The notes below the pieces were generated by a model. That model saw nothing but the letters and a program-made list of their open reading frames with translations. It made no database searches and was not told where the DNA came from. Positions 19,601 through 27,433 of a DNA stretch of 64,000 nt are shown here, piece after piece. A program made the position numbers and the translations under genes. Origin of the DNA: Streptomyces cinnamoneus (GTDB lineage Bacteria > Actinomycetota > Actinomycetes > Streptomycetales > Streptomycetaceae); assembly GCF_002939475.1 (NCBI RefSeq), contig NZ_PKFQ01000001.1:2658501-2722500 (forward strand). Direction: 5' to 3'. Within the stretch, counting starts at the first letter, position 1, and each line of letters starts with the position of its first letter.

Positions 19601-19967
19601 CACGGCGGCGGTCGAGCGGGCCGGACTGCGCGCGACGCTGGAGATCGCGCCCCCCGCGCCCGACACGGCGCCCTCCGGGGCGGACGGCGGCGCCGGCGAA
19701 CCCGCCCCCGGACGGGGGCGGTTGCAGCGCCCGGACGACGGCGCGGTCACCCCGTTCCAGGCCGGCCGGGTGACGGGGCGCATCCCCCGCACCGCGACGC
19801 TCCGCCCGACCGTGGTGGCCCTGGACTGGCAGCGCATGGGCGATCCGCCCACCCGCCGCCCGGTGCGCGAACTGGGCAACGGCCCCACCGACCTGGCGCT
19901 GCTGGCCAGCGCGCTCCAGCGCGCCGCGCAGTCCGCGGGCGCGCGGCCCGCGCCGCCGCTGCTGTAG
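16602..19967 (+). CDS. FHA-domain FtsK/SpoIIIE-family ATPase, EccC-like
   Basis: This is a 1121-aa protein with an AGGGA-type SD 11 nt before ATG 16602. Residues 1-90 form a ubiquitin-like or unknown N-terminal module. An FHA phospho-threonine-binding domain lies at about 115-190 (VRVGRSSAADVPLDD, SRLHCAV, LGSTNGTLLDG). A long Ala/Pro/Gly-rich linker follows to about 390. The next part resembles the N-terminal region of type VII secretion EccC (VTAGLRRAGALGLAGPRERL, EWSWLGWLPQLRP). One FtsK-like ATPase domain follows with Walker A GGAGTGKT and Walker B LVVLVDDFDAL. EccC proteins normally have three such domains plus membrane helices, and none are evident here. No esx or ecc partners are in the window. 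The divergent kinase may phosphorylate its ligand. Confidence 0.85.
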   Translation: MQIRLTVLGPLSGHDATACACDVLVTAPAGTALAAVASGLAAAVAAAGSDLGGGAVVVHAGTERLDPQRCALGEPPLIDGAVLSLGTPAGPERHAGVPLSGVPEAAARLHVVSGPDAGGVHLLHGGEVRVGRSSAADVPLDDPDVSRLHCAVTLTDDGRVTLHDLGSTNGTLLDGEPVGRAPAPLPSGALVRAGESTLSLHGADAPAPAVLPAVPDGEGHLRVGTPPRQRERGPAAPGAPTVHGSGTATVPQPGVPAVPGQRTGATDAPGRRGDAPGPRVPSWAVDAGRPGTVAAAAGPTHHVTGSAGFGAADDAEAGAADVGIVQPREPGNGTAAPAPGPAPADARRRGRGIGAWARRLTGGLGGSQRAAGGRTEGGEVLGAAGGDATARETDTAAALRERWPDPAAVLLTALGPGPRLWERGPDHPDLLTVRLGTADRYGPDGGEPLPAVPVTAGLRRAGALGLAGPRERLSGLARSVLAQLAALHPPTTLELVLISADRARTVEERLAEWSWLGWLPQLRPVHGQDCRLLVAYDREQAEARTAELARRLDDGPLGPAWATASPEAIAAAAGHHRGPYTVLIVDGDPGSAALRETVARLAVGGPAAGIHLLCLADAPATTASSPVPATLATAEAASPGFPHCGTVALLSGDVATVVQVIHRTPAPAPTTPSPAENRPPRPLVAGDTVIAALDAVSGAWAERFARALAPLRADLTGEAGQGSRIAAALPRTARLLDELGLARATPASLTARWAAAMDRGARPGGRAVAVLGAGPHGPLSVDLAADGPHLLVEGGAGTGKTELLRSLAASLAAADRPDRLSLVLVDGAAAERGEGLRVCTDLPHVSTYLAAADPVRMREFAQALSSELKRRAELLGTLDFAAWHDRQSAAAPPPGPAPAPGVVSQRRPAEPPSGDLEPAPSGTLKLRTQRGGPTRTAETALPRLVVLVDDFDALVAPALGSTGRPAAGSVVRALESVARDGERLGVHLIAASGRPDRTADTAAVERAGLRATLEIAPPAPDTAPSGADGGAGEPAPGRGRLQRPDDGAVTPFQAGRVTGRIPRTATLRPTVVALDWQRMGDPPTRRPVRELGNGPTDLALLASALQRAAQSAGARPAPPLL

Positions 19968-20173
19968 AGCGCCGGTCCGGCCCCGGCGGTCATCGCCGCC
20001 GGTCACCGGCGTCGTAGCGTCACAGCCCGGTCACGATGGGCCAGTTGACAGCGGAGACGGTATTGCGGCGATCCCTCGCCGGGCGTAGGACTGTCGCACG
20101 GGAGTACGGCCGTATGCCGGGACACGTGCGGCGTGACGGCCGCCGACGGGGACCGGGCACGGGAGGTACGGCC
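19968..20173 (+). promoter_or_regulatory. Promoter region of the sugar ABC operon
   Basis: The leader contains a perfect TTGACA (20045-20050) but no TAnnnT at 17-18 bp. A second possible pair is TTGCGG with TAGGAC 17 bp later (near 20085). Which is used cannot be decided by eye. No clear LacI-type palindrome was found. Confidence 0.3.
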
Positions 20174-21598
20174 ATGCACACGGCACGACGCGCAGCACGC
20201 CCACCGCACACACCGTTCCACAGGACGCGCGCGGCCCGCACCGCGCTCGCACTGGCCACCGCGGGGGCGCTGGCGCTCACCGCCGCCGGCTGCGGCGACA
20301 GCGGGGACGACAAGAAGGACGGCGGGGACAGCAGCGCCAAACCCGCGCCGGGCAAGTCCGACGTCATCTCCCACACCGTCGAACTCCCCAAGCTGGACGG
20401 TCAGAAGCTCAAGGTGACCGCCGTCTGGACCGGCACGGAGCAGCAGCACTTCACCAAGGTGCTGGACGAGTTCGCCAAACGCACCGGCGCCGAGGTGTCG
20501 TTCGTGCCCAGCGGCGACGACATGGCGGCCTTCATAGGCTCGAAGGTCGCCGGCGGCGACCCGCCCGACGTCGCCATGCTCCAACAGCCCGGCGTGCTGC
20601 GCGAATTCGCCCAGAAGGGCTGGCTGAAGCCGCTCGGCGGCGATGTGACCGCGCAGTTGAACAAGAACTTCGCCAAGGGCTGGCAGGACCTGGGCTCGTA
20701 CGAGGGCAAGCAGTACGGCGTGTACTACAAGGCCACGAACAAGTCCCTCGTCTGGTACAACACCAAGGTCTTCGAGGCGGCGGGCGCCAAGGAGCCCAAG
20801 ACCTGGCAGGAGTTCCTCCAGACCGCGCAGGCGGTCGCCGACTACGGCGTCTCCCCGGTCTCGGTCGGCGGTGCGGACGGCTGGACCCTCACCGACTGGT
20901 TCGAGAACGTCTACCTCTCGCAGGCCGGCCGGGAGAAGTACGACCAGCTGACCCAGCACAAGATCAAGTGGACGGATCCGTCGGTCAAGGACGCGCTGAC
21001 GACCCTCGGTCAGCTCTTCGGCAAGAAGGAGCTGCTGGCGGGCGGCAACGACGGTGCGCTCCAGACCCAGTTCCCCACGTCCGTCACCCAGACGTTCAGC
21101 GGCGGGGAGAAGGCGAAGGCCGCCATGGTCTTCGAGGGCGACTTCGCCGCCGCGAACATCACCGGGGCGAAGGCGAAGATCGGCACGGACGCCAAGGTCT
21201 TCCCGTTCCCGGCGGTGGGCGGCCGCTCCCCCGTGGTGACCGGCGGCGACGTGGGGGTGGCGCTCAAGGACGGGCAGGCGGCACAGGCGCTGCTGACCTT
21301 CCTGGCGTCCTCCGACGCCGCCCAGGTCTGGGCCGCCCAGGGCGGCTTCGTGTCCGCGAACAAGAACCTCGATCCCGCCGCCTACCCCGACGACGTACAG
21401 CGCTCCATCGCCAAGGCCGTGGTCGCGGCCGGGGACGACTTCCGCTTCGACATGTCGGACCAGGCTCCGGCCTCCTTCGGGGCCAAGCCCGGCCAGGGCG
21501 AGTGGAAGACGCTCCAGGACTTCCTGAAGAACCCGGCGGACGTGGCGGGCACCCAGCAGCGGCTGGAGTCCGACGCGGCCAAGGCGTTCAAGAGCTGA
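20174..21598 (+). CDS. Carbohydrate ABC transporter substrate-binding lipoprotein
   Basis: This is the 474-aa binding protein of a sugar importer. ATG 20174 has a strong SD (GGGAGG, 7-nt spacing). A lipoprotein signal ends in the lipobox LTAAGC, followed by a charged Asp/Lys/Gly linker. The mature part has the family-1 extracellular solute-binding fold: TAVWTGTEQQHFTKVLDEFAKRTGAEVSFVPSGDD, GDPPDVAMLQQPGVLREFA, and a C-terminal 'QGGFVSANKNLDPAAYPD'. It is the first gene of a three-gene operon with two permeases; no ATPase gene is adjacent, as is common in Streptomyces where a shared ATPase such as MsiK serves many importers. The pattern resembles alpha-glucoside or oligosaccharide binders, but the sugar is unknown. 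Confidence 0.93.
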   Translation: MHTARRAARPPHTPFHRTRAARTALALATAGALALTAAGCGDSGDDKKDGGDSSAKPAPGKSDVISHTVELPKLDGQKLKVTAVWTGTEQQHFTKVLDEFAKRTGAEVSFVPSGDDMAAFIGSKVAGGDPPDVAMLQQPGVLREFAQKGWLKPLGGDVTAQLNKNFAKGWQDLGSYEGKQYGVYYKATNKSLVWYNTKVFEAAGAKEPKTWQEFLQTAQAVADYGVSPVSVGGADGWTLTDWFENVYLSQAGREKYDQLTQHKIKWTDPSVKDALTTLGQLFGKKELLAGGNDGALQTQFPTSVTQTFSGGEKAKAAMVFEGDFAAANITGAKAKIGTDAKVFPFPAVGGRSPVVTGGDVGVALKDGQAAQALLTFLASSDAAQVWAAQGGFVSANKNLDPAAYPDDVQRSIAKAVVAAGDDFRFDMSDQAPASFGAKPGQGEWKTLQDFLKNPADVAGTQQRLESDAAKAFKS

Positions 21599-21610
21599 CG
21601 GGCCGGCGCC

Positions 21611-22969
21611 GTGAGCACCGCGACTCCGGGCGCCGCAGCGCCCGCGGGCCCCGCCGTACCGAAGGCCACCGGGCGCGGGGGCGCGCTGGGCACCCGGCCC
21701 TGGGTGGCCGCGTGCTTCCTGCTGCCCGCGCTGGCCCTGCTGGGCGCGCTCGTCGTCTACCCCATCGGCTACTCCGTCTACCGCAGCCTCTTCGACGCGT
21801 CCGGCGACGGCTTCGTCGGCTTCGGCAACTACCAGGAGGTCTTCACCGACGACCGGATCCGCACGGCCCTGAAGAACAACGTCGTCTGGGTGATCGTCGC
21901 CCCGGCCGTCGCCACCGCCCTGGGGCTGATCTTCGCGGTCCTGACCGAGCGGGTGCGCTGGGGCACGGCGTTCAAGCTGGTCGTCTTCATGCCGATGGCG
22001 ATCTCGATGCTGGCCGCGGGCATCATCTTCCGGCTGGTCTACGAGCAGGACCCGGACCGCGGCGTCGCCAACGCCGTGTGGGTGGGCGTCCACGACACCT
22101 TCGCCGCACCGGCCCCCTACCCCGGCGCGCATCCGCGGCCGAACGGCGGGCTGGCGGCGAGCGGCGGCGGTGCGTTCACGACGACGTCGCCGGTGCGGGC
22201 CGGGGCGGCGGTGGCGCTGCCGCTGGTGGCCGTGAAGCCGGAGGACGCCGGCGGGGCGAAGGAGGCGATACCGGCCCGGGACGTGGGCGGGAAGGTCACC
22301 GGCACCGTGTGGATGGACTTCACCCGGGGCGGCGGCGGGACCGCCGGGAAGATCGACGCCGAGGAGAAGGCCCTGGCGGGGGTGAGGGTGGAGGCGGTGA
22401 AGGACGGCCGCACCGTGGCCTCGGCCACCTCGGCCTCCGACGGCACCTTCACGCTGCCCCCCGCAGCCGACGGCGCCCGGCTGCGGCTGCCCGCCTCGAA
22501 CTTCGCCTCGGCCTACAACGGCGTGGACTGGCTGGGCCCCACCCTGGTGACGCCGTCGATCATCGGCGCCTACATCTGGATGTGGGCGGGCTTCGCGATG
22601 GTGCTCATCGCCGCGGGCCTGGCGAGCGTGCCGCGCGAGCTGCTGGAGGCGGCCCGGGTCGACGGGGCGAACGAGTGGCAGGTCTTCCGCCGCGTGACGG
22701 TGCCGCTGCTGGCTCCGGTGCTCGCGGTCGTGGTGGTCACACTCATGATCAACGTGCTGAAGATCTTCGACCTCGTCTACATCATCGCGCCCGGCTCCAG
22801 CCTCCACGACGCCAACGTCCTGGCCCTCCAGCTCTACCAGTCCTCCTTCGGCACCGACGTCAACCAGGGCGTGGGCAGCGCCATCGCCGTCTTCCTGCTG
22901 CTGCTCGTCACGCCGGTGGTCGTGGTCAACATCCGACGGATCAGGAAAGAACGGGAGGGGCGGCGATGA
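21611..22969 (+). CDS. Sugar ABC permease (MalF type) with an inserted extracytoplasmic domain
   Basis: This 452-aa permease is longer than the usual 300 or so. TM1 (ACFLLPALALLGALVVYPIGYSVY) and the helices around NNVVWVIVAPAVATALGLIFAVL are normal. Between residues about 160 and 300, where other permeases have a short loop, lies a 130-residue insert with a hydrophilic beta-strand pattern: GKVTGTVWMDF, EKALAGVRVEAVKDGRTVASATSASDGTFTLPP. This is the signature of a carboxypeptidase-regulatory or prealbumin-like beta-sandwich. The permease then resumes with VTPSIIGAYIWMWAGFAMVLIAAGL and the EAA loop ELLEAARVDGANEWQVFRRVTVPLL. The GTG start lies 12 nt after the lipoprotein gene. Confidence 0.9.
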   Translation: MSTATPGAAAPAGPAVPKATGRGGALGTRPWVAACFLLPALALLGALVVYPIGYSVYRSLFDASGDGFVGFGNYQEVFTDDRIRTALKNNVVWVIVAPAVATALGLIFAVLTERVRWGTAFKLVVFMPMAISMLAAGIIFRLVYEQDPDRGVANAVWVGVHDTFAAPAPYPGAHPRPNGGLAASGGGAFTTTSPVRAGAAVALPLVAVKPEDAGGAKEAIPARDVGGKVTGTVWMDFTRGGGGTAGKIDAEEKALAGVRVEAVKDGRTVASATSASDGTFTLPPAADGARLRLPASNFASAYNGVDWLGPTLVTPSIIGAYIWMWAGFAMVLIAAGLASVPRELLEAARVDGANEWQVFRRVTVPLLAPVLAVVVVTLMINVLKIFDLVYIIAPGSSLHDANVLALQLYQSSFGTDVNQGVGSAIAVFLLLLVTPVVVVNIRRIRKEREGRR

Positions 22970-23847
22970 GCACCACCAGTACGGTCGTACGGGCCCGGCA
23001 GTCGCTGCCCGCGCGGCTGGCGGCCCGCCTCGGCGGGGGCGTGACGAGGTTCTTCCTCGTCGTCGTGGGCCTGTTCTGGCTGATGCCGACCGTCGGGCTG
23101 CTGCTGTCGTCGCTGCGCGACAAGTCCGACATCGCGGCGTCGGGGTGGTGGAAGGTCTTCAGCCATCCGGCCCAGCTGACGACGCGGAGCTACAGCGACC
23201 TGTTCGCCAACGACAAGGTGATGCACTCGCTCCTGACCACCGCGCTGATCACCGTGCCGGCGACGGTGCTGGTGATCCTCGTCGGGGCGCTGGCGGGATA
23301 CGCCTTCGCCTGGCTCGAGTTCCCCGGGCGCGACTGGTGGTTCATGGTCGTGGTGGGTCTGCTGGTGGTGCCGGTGCAGGTCGCCCTGATCCCGGTCGCG
23401 AAGCTGTTCAACACGCTGGGCATCTTCGAGTCCACGGTGGGCGTGGTCCTCTTCCACACCGCCTTCGGGCTGCCCTTCGCGGTGTTCCTGCTGCGGAACT
23501 TCTTCGCGGAGATCCCGCGCGAGCTGCTGGAGGCGGCGCGCCTGGACGGCGCGGGCGAGCTGCGGCTGTTCACCCGGGTGGTGCTGCCGCTGGGCGGTCC
23601 GGCCATCGCCTCGCTCGGCATCTTCCAGTTCCTGTGGGTGTGGAACGACATGCTGGTGGCGCTGATCTTCGCCGACAGCGGCAACCCTCCCATCACGGTG
23701 GCCCTGCAGCAGCAGGTCCGTCAGTTCGGCGACAACGTGGACATCCTCGCGTCGGGTGCCTTCCTCTCGATGATCGTGCCGCTCGCGGTCTTCTTCGCCT
23801 TCCAGCGGCAGTTCGTCAGCGGCGTCATGGCGGGTGCCGTGAAGTGA
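22966..23847 (+). CDS. Sugar ABC permease (MalG type)
   Basis: This is a 293-aa inner-membrane permease. The ATG (22966) overlaps the stop of the previous permease gene as ATGA, so the two are translationally coupled; SD GGGAGGGG precedes it. Six TM helices are visible, starting with FFLVVVGLFWLMPTVGLLLSSL. The EAA motif ELLEAARLDGAGELRLFTRVVLPLGGPA contacts the ATPase. It pairs with the domain-inserted permease to form the translocation pore. Confidence 0.95.
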   Translation: MSTTSTVVRARQSLPARLAARLGGGVTRFFLVVVGLFWLMPTVGLLLSSLRDKSDIAASGWWKVFSHPAQLTTRSYSDLFANDKVMHSLLTTALITVPATVLVILVGALAGYAFAWLEFPGRDWWFMVVVGLLVVPVQVALIPVAKLFNTLGIFESTVGVVLFHTAFGLPFAVFLLRNFFAEIPRELLEAARLDGAGELRLFTRVVLPLGGPAIASLGIFQFLWVWNDMLVALIFADSGNPPITVALQQQVRQFGDNVDILASGAFLSMIVPLAVFFAFQRQFVSGVMAGAVK

Positions 23848-23956
23848 CCGCGGGAGGGCGGTGCAATGACCGCAAGGGCGGTCGTGAGGTGAGCGCGGGG
23901 GGCGTGGTGGGGTGACCCGGGGCGTGTTCGGCGGCACGTCCCGGCCGTCAGGGCCC

Positions 23957-25477
23957 TCAGCGGCGCACGTACAGCGAGACCGCGCCCCCGTGCACGTACA
24001 CCGTGGACTCCTCCCGGTACAGCGCGTCGAGCACCTGTGTCTTGGCGAACTCGGCGCGCTGGGCCCGGAACCAGCGGGTGCCGACGGTGGAGGTGTCCCA
24101 CACCACCCACACCCGGCGCCGCGGGGCGAGCCGGCTCAGCCGCTCCCGCAGGCGCGCCGCCGTGACCTCCTCGCCGAAGAGGGTGCCGGAGGCGGCGGCC
24201 GAGCGCCTGAGGGTCAGGTCGCTCAGTCCCGTGAAGCGGTCCGGGTAGAACAGGGATATCCGGCGCTCGTAGTGCGGCAGGAACAGCACCGCGTCACCGG
24301 GCCGCACCAGCTTCCCGGCGGCCGAGGCGACCAGGGCGGGCTGGTCGCCCCGGCTCGCCGGCAGCCGCTCGCGCTCCTGGGCCGGCAGCTGCGCCATGAA
24401 CGCCACCGCCACTGCCACGACCCCGGCAGTGATCGCGACCCGCCGCCACGGCAGGAGCCCCAGGAGCCGCTCGGCGCCCGCGGCGGCGAGCAGCGGCACG
24501 CCCATGAGGGAGAACAGCAGGTAGCGGTCGAGGAAGAGGGGCTGCCGCTGCGCGGCGACGTAGAGCAGGAGCGGCGGTATCAGGGCCAGCGGCAGGGCCA
24601 CGGCGTTCAGCTGGAGCGGGCCGGTGCGGGGCAGGGGCACGAGGAGGGCGACGGCCGTCAGCACGAGGGTGCCGGCCAGGACGGCGTCGCCGGGGCCCGC
24701 GAAGGCGTAGAGCAGGGCTCTGGCCTGTTCGTAGCCGGGCGTCCGCAGCCAGGACACCTGTTCGCTCTGGCCCCGTGAGACCACGGCCAGGGGCGCCAGC
24801 ACCGCGCAGGCCGCCACCGCCGCGCACCCCCAGCCCCGCCACACGCGCCACGGCACCCGTGAGGCGAGCAGCGTCACGCCGTGGGCCGCGAGCAGCAGGA
24901 CGGCGAACTCGTGCAGCAGCGCCGTGACCGCCACCGCCGCGCCGTAGCCCGCCCACCAGCCGTACGACGGGTGTTCGACAGCCCTCAGCAGCAGCCAGGT
25001 GGCCAGCGCCGCGCCGGCCGCGACCAGGGCGTACGAGCGGCCCTCCTGGGCGTAGTGGCTGACGAACGGGGTGACCGCGTAGAGCAGGCCGGCCCACAGG
25101 CCCACCCGGGGGCGGGCCAGCCGGACGCCGACCGCCGCCGTCAGCCCGGCCGTGGCCGCGGCCGCCAGCACCGACGGCAGGCGCAGCGTCGTCTCGTCGG
25201 CCCGCAGGGCCATCAGAGGGTGCATCAGCAGGTAGTAGAGGCCGTGCACGGCGTCGACGTTGCCGAGCAGGTGCCAGATCTCGGGCACGGAGCGGCGGGC
25301 CACCTGGAGGGTGGCCCCCTCGTCGCGCCACACGGTGCCGCGGTCCAGCCCCCACAGGCCGAGGGCCAGCATGACGGCCACCGGTGCGAGCACCGCGGCG
25401 GCCCGGCCACCCCGGGGCCGGCCCAGCCGGCTCCACCCTCTCCCCGGCGCCGGCGCCGTCCGTTCCGTCTCCCCCAT
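23957..25477 (-). CDS. GT-C family membrane glycosyltransferase
   Basis: This is a 506-aa polytopic membrane protein, likely a polyprenol-phosphate-sugar-dependent glycosyltransferase of the ArnT/PMT-like class. After a Pro/Gly-rich N-terminus and TM1 (VLAPVAVMLALGLWGL), the first outer loop has the typical acidic pattern WRDEGATLQVARRSVPEIWHLL and later DAVHGLYYLLMHPLMAL, which fits the catalytic D/E loop of GT-C enzymes. About ten more TM helices follow, then a soluble C-terminal domain of about 150 residues (HYERRISLFYPDRFTGL). The start ATG 25477 is preferred over 25540 because a GGAG lies 10 nt before it. It diverges from a GT2 gene and belongs to the surface-glycan locus. Confidence 0.82.
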   Translation of the reverse strand: MGETERTAPAPGRGWSRLGRPRGGRAAAVLAPVAVMLALGLWGLDRGTVWRDEGATLQVARRSVPEIWHLLGNVDAVHGLYYLLMHPLMALRADETTLRLPSVLAAAATAGLTAAVGVRLARPRVGLWAGLLYAVTPFVSHYAQEGRSYALVAAGAALATWLLLRAVEHPSYGWWAGYGAAVAVTALLHEFAVLLLAAHGVTLLASRVPWRVWRGWGCAAVAACAVLAPLAVVSRGQSEQVSWLRTPGYEQARALLYAFAGPGDAVLAGTLVLTAVALLVPLPRTGPLQLNAVALPLALIPPLLLYVAAQRQPLFLDRYLLFSLMGVPLLAAAGAERLLGLLPWRRVAITAGVVAVAVAFMAQLPAQERERLPASRGDQPALVASAAGKLVRPGDAVLFLPHYERRISLFYPDRFTGLSDLTLRRSAAASGTLFGEEVTAARLRERLSRLAPRRRVWVVWDTSTVGTRWFRAQRAEFAKTQVLDALYREESTVYVHGGAVSLYVRR

Positions 25478-25571
25478 CGGTGTGCGTCTCCGTTCGAATG
25501 CGGACGCGTGCGGCGTGTCCGACCACACGCGGGTGAGCAATACCCTGATTAGCCATACTTATTGGATAAAA
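25478..25571. promoter_or_regulatory. AT-rich divergent promoter region of two glycosyltransferase genes
   Basis: This spacer is markedly less GC-rich than its surroundings, especially 25537-25572 (tracts such as CATACTTATTGGATAAAAAT). It must hold promoters for both divergent genes. Several TAnnnT-like boxes are possible on each strand, so I do not assign one. Confidence 0.4.
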
Positions 25572-27389
25572 ATGTCTTTTGTGACAGTGAGCGAGATCGG
25601 AACCTCCGCCGCACAGGTCAGCGTGATCGTCATCGGCTACAACGACGCCGCGCTCATCGGCCACGCCGTTCACTCCGCCCTCGCCCAGGGCCCGGCCGTC
25701 GCCGAGGTCGTCGCCGTGGACGACGCCTCGACCGACCGCACCGCGGCGGTCCTGGACCGGCTGGCCACCGAGGAACCCCGGCTGCGGGTCATCCATCGCC
25801 CCGTCAACAGCGGCGGCTGCGGCACCCCCCGCAACGACGGCGTGCGGGCCGCCACGTCCCCGTATGTGATGTTCCTGGACAGTGACGACGTGCTTCCGCA
25901 GGGCGCCGTGGCCTCGCTCCTGCACGCCGCACTGCGGCACGACGCCCCGGTCACGGCGGGGCTGTGCCTGCGCCGGGAACTGCCCCGAGGCCGCGACACG
26001 CCCTGGCAGCCCCGCCTCTACCGCGAGGCGGCCGTGCACCACGCCCCCGAGGACCACCCCGCGCTCCTGCACGACACCCTGTGCGTCAACAAGCTCTACG
26101 CACGATCCTTCCTCTCCGCGCGCGGCATCACCTTCCCCGAGGGCGACTTCCGTTACGAGGACTTCGTCTTCACCGCCCGCGTCCTCGCCGCCGCCCCGCG
26201 CGTGGCGACCGTGCCGGACCCCGTCTACATCTGGCACGTGCGACGGGACGCCGCCCGGCCCTCGCTCTCGCTCGACCGCACGCCCGTCGCCAACTGGCAG
26301 GCCCGTGTCCGCGCCCACCAGCAGGGCGTGGAGGTCTTCCTCGACGCCGGCAGCAAGCCGCTCGCCCACGCGGCCCGCGTGAAGTTCCTCGACCACGACC
26401 TGCGCATGTACGTCCGCGAACTGCCCGCGCACAGCGCCGGATACCGACGGGCCTGGTGGCGCGTGACCCGCGCCTGCCTGGCCTCCTTCGACGAGGAGGA
26501 CCTGCGGGCCGCCCGCGCCCCGGCCCGCTGGATCGCCCGCGTGGTGCTGGCCACGGAGACGCCGCGCGACCTGGACCGGCTGGCCCAGCTCGCCGCCCGG
26601 CCCGCCCGGCTGCTGCCGCCCTACACGGCGGTCGCGGGGCAGCCCGTGTGGGCGGCGGACCTGACCCGGGTGCCGCTCGACGGCCTGGCCGGCCCCGCCG
26701 CCGAGCCCGCGCGCCGCCTGCCCGTGACCGTCGACGCGGAGCTGCGGCCGCAGTCCGGCCCCCGCGTGGAGCTGCACCTGGTCGTCCACGACCTCTACGA
26801 CCGGCTGGCCCTGGCCCGCCCGCACACCGTCGACGTCGAGTTCCGGCTCAGGAACGGGCGCGCCGCCCTGGAATACGCCGTCCCCCTGACCGAGGACGAC
26901 CGGGCCTGGACCGCCCGCCTCACGGTCAACCTCACCACGCTGGCCACCCGGGGCCGACGCCCCGACGGCACCGCGGCACCCCGGCCCGTCACGGCGGCCG
27001 GCGCCTCCACGCCGCCCGCCCGGTCCCGTGGCCGCCACGCCGCCCCGCCCGCCCACGGCCCCGGCACGGGCGCGCCGCCGCGGCGCGAGCGCACGGCCGG
27101 GCTGGCGCGGCTGCGCCCCCGCGCCAGCCGCGGGCCCCAGGCCTGGGACATCCGGGTGCGGGTGCGCTGCGCACACGGCGGCACCGTGCACACCGCGGCC
27201 CGGGCCGGCGAGGGGCTGCGCCGCCGCGCCCTGCCGAGCCTGCGCTACGGCGTGCTGCTGGCGCAGCCCTACGCCGCCGCGAACGGCACGCTCGCCCTGC
27301 GGCTGGCGCCGGGCCTGCTCGGCGCGCTGGGCGTCGCCCTGCGCAGACTGCGCAGGTCGCGCGGGCCCCGCGCGTCCTCCTCGCCGTAG
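25572..27389 (+). CDS. Family 2 glycosyltransferase, 605 aa
   Basis: The N-terminal GT-A domain (about 12-260) has VSVIVIGYND, VAVDDASTDRTAAVL, NSGGCGTPRNDG and FLDSDD, where DSD would bind the metal and nucleotide sugar. The C-terminal half lacks known motifs; it is Arg/Ala-rich with a low-complexity Pro/Arg stretch near 480-530 and beta-strand-like parts around it. The N-terminal part closely parallels that of the 944-aa fusion protein (28609-31443): both share the rare NSGGCG(T/A)PRN motif and the DxLCVNKLY / DHLSTNKLY block. They are probably paralogues, this one without the TagF part. ATG 25572 has a weak GGA SD; GTG 25581 is an alternative. Confidence 0.85.
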   Translation: MSFVTVSEIGTSAAQVSVIVIGYNDAALIGHAVHSALAQGPAVAEVVAVDDASTDRTAAVLDRLATEEPRLRVIHRPVNSGGCGTPRNDGVRAATSPYVMFLDSDDVLPQGAVASLLHAALRHDAPVTAGLCLRRELPRGRDTPWQPRLYREAAVHHAPEDHPALLHDTLCVNKLYARSFLSARGITFPEGDFRYEDFVFTARVLAAAPRVATVPDPVYIWHVRRDAARPSLSLDRTPVANWQARVRAHQQGVEVFLDAGSKPLAHAARVKFLDHDLRMYVRELPAHSAGYRRAWWRVTRACLASFDEEDLRAARAPARWIARVVLATETPRDLDRLAQLAARPARLLPPYTAVAGQPVWAADLTRVPLDGLAGPAAEPARRLPVTVDAELRPQSGPRVELHLVVHDLYDRLALARPHTVDVEFRLRNGRAALEYAVPLTEDDRAWTARLTVNLTTLATRGRRPDGTAAPRPVTAAGASTPPARSRGRHAAPPAHGPGTGAPPRRERTAGLARLRPRASRGPQAWDIRVRVRCAHGGTVHTAARAGEGLRRRALPSLRYGVLLAQPYAAANGTLALRLAPGLLGALGVALRRLRRSRGPRASSSP

Positions 27390-27433
27390 CGGCACCCCGC
27401 CCCTCGTCCTGACGTCCACCACCCCCGATCCCC

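Noticed and set aside
16098..20006. N-terminal extension of the second kinase by 1300 residues
   Set aside because: The extension is antisense to the FHA gene and low-complexity; the kinase domain starts right after GTG 16097 with a good SD.
19968..20173. LacI-type operator for the sugar importer
   Set aside because: No clear palindrome and no LacI gene nearby.
20003..22807. Long minus-strand frame of 934 aa
   Set aside because: It mirrors the ABC importer genes and has no recognisable domains.
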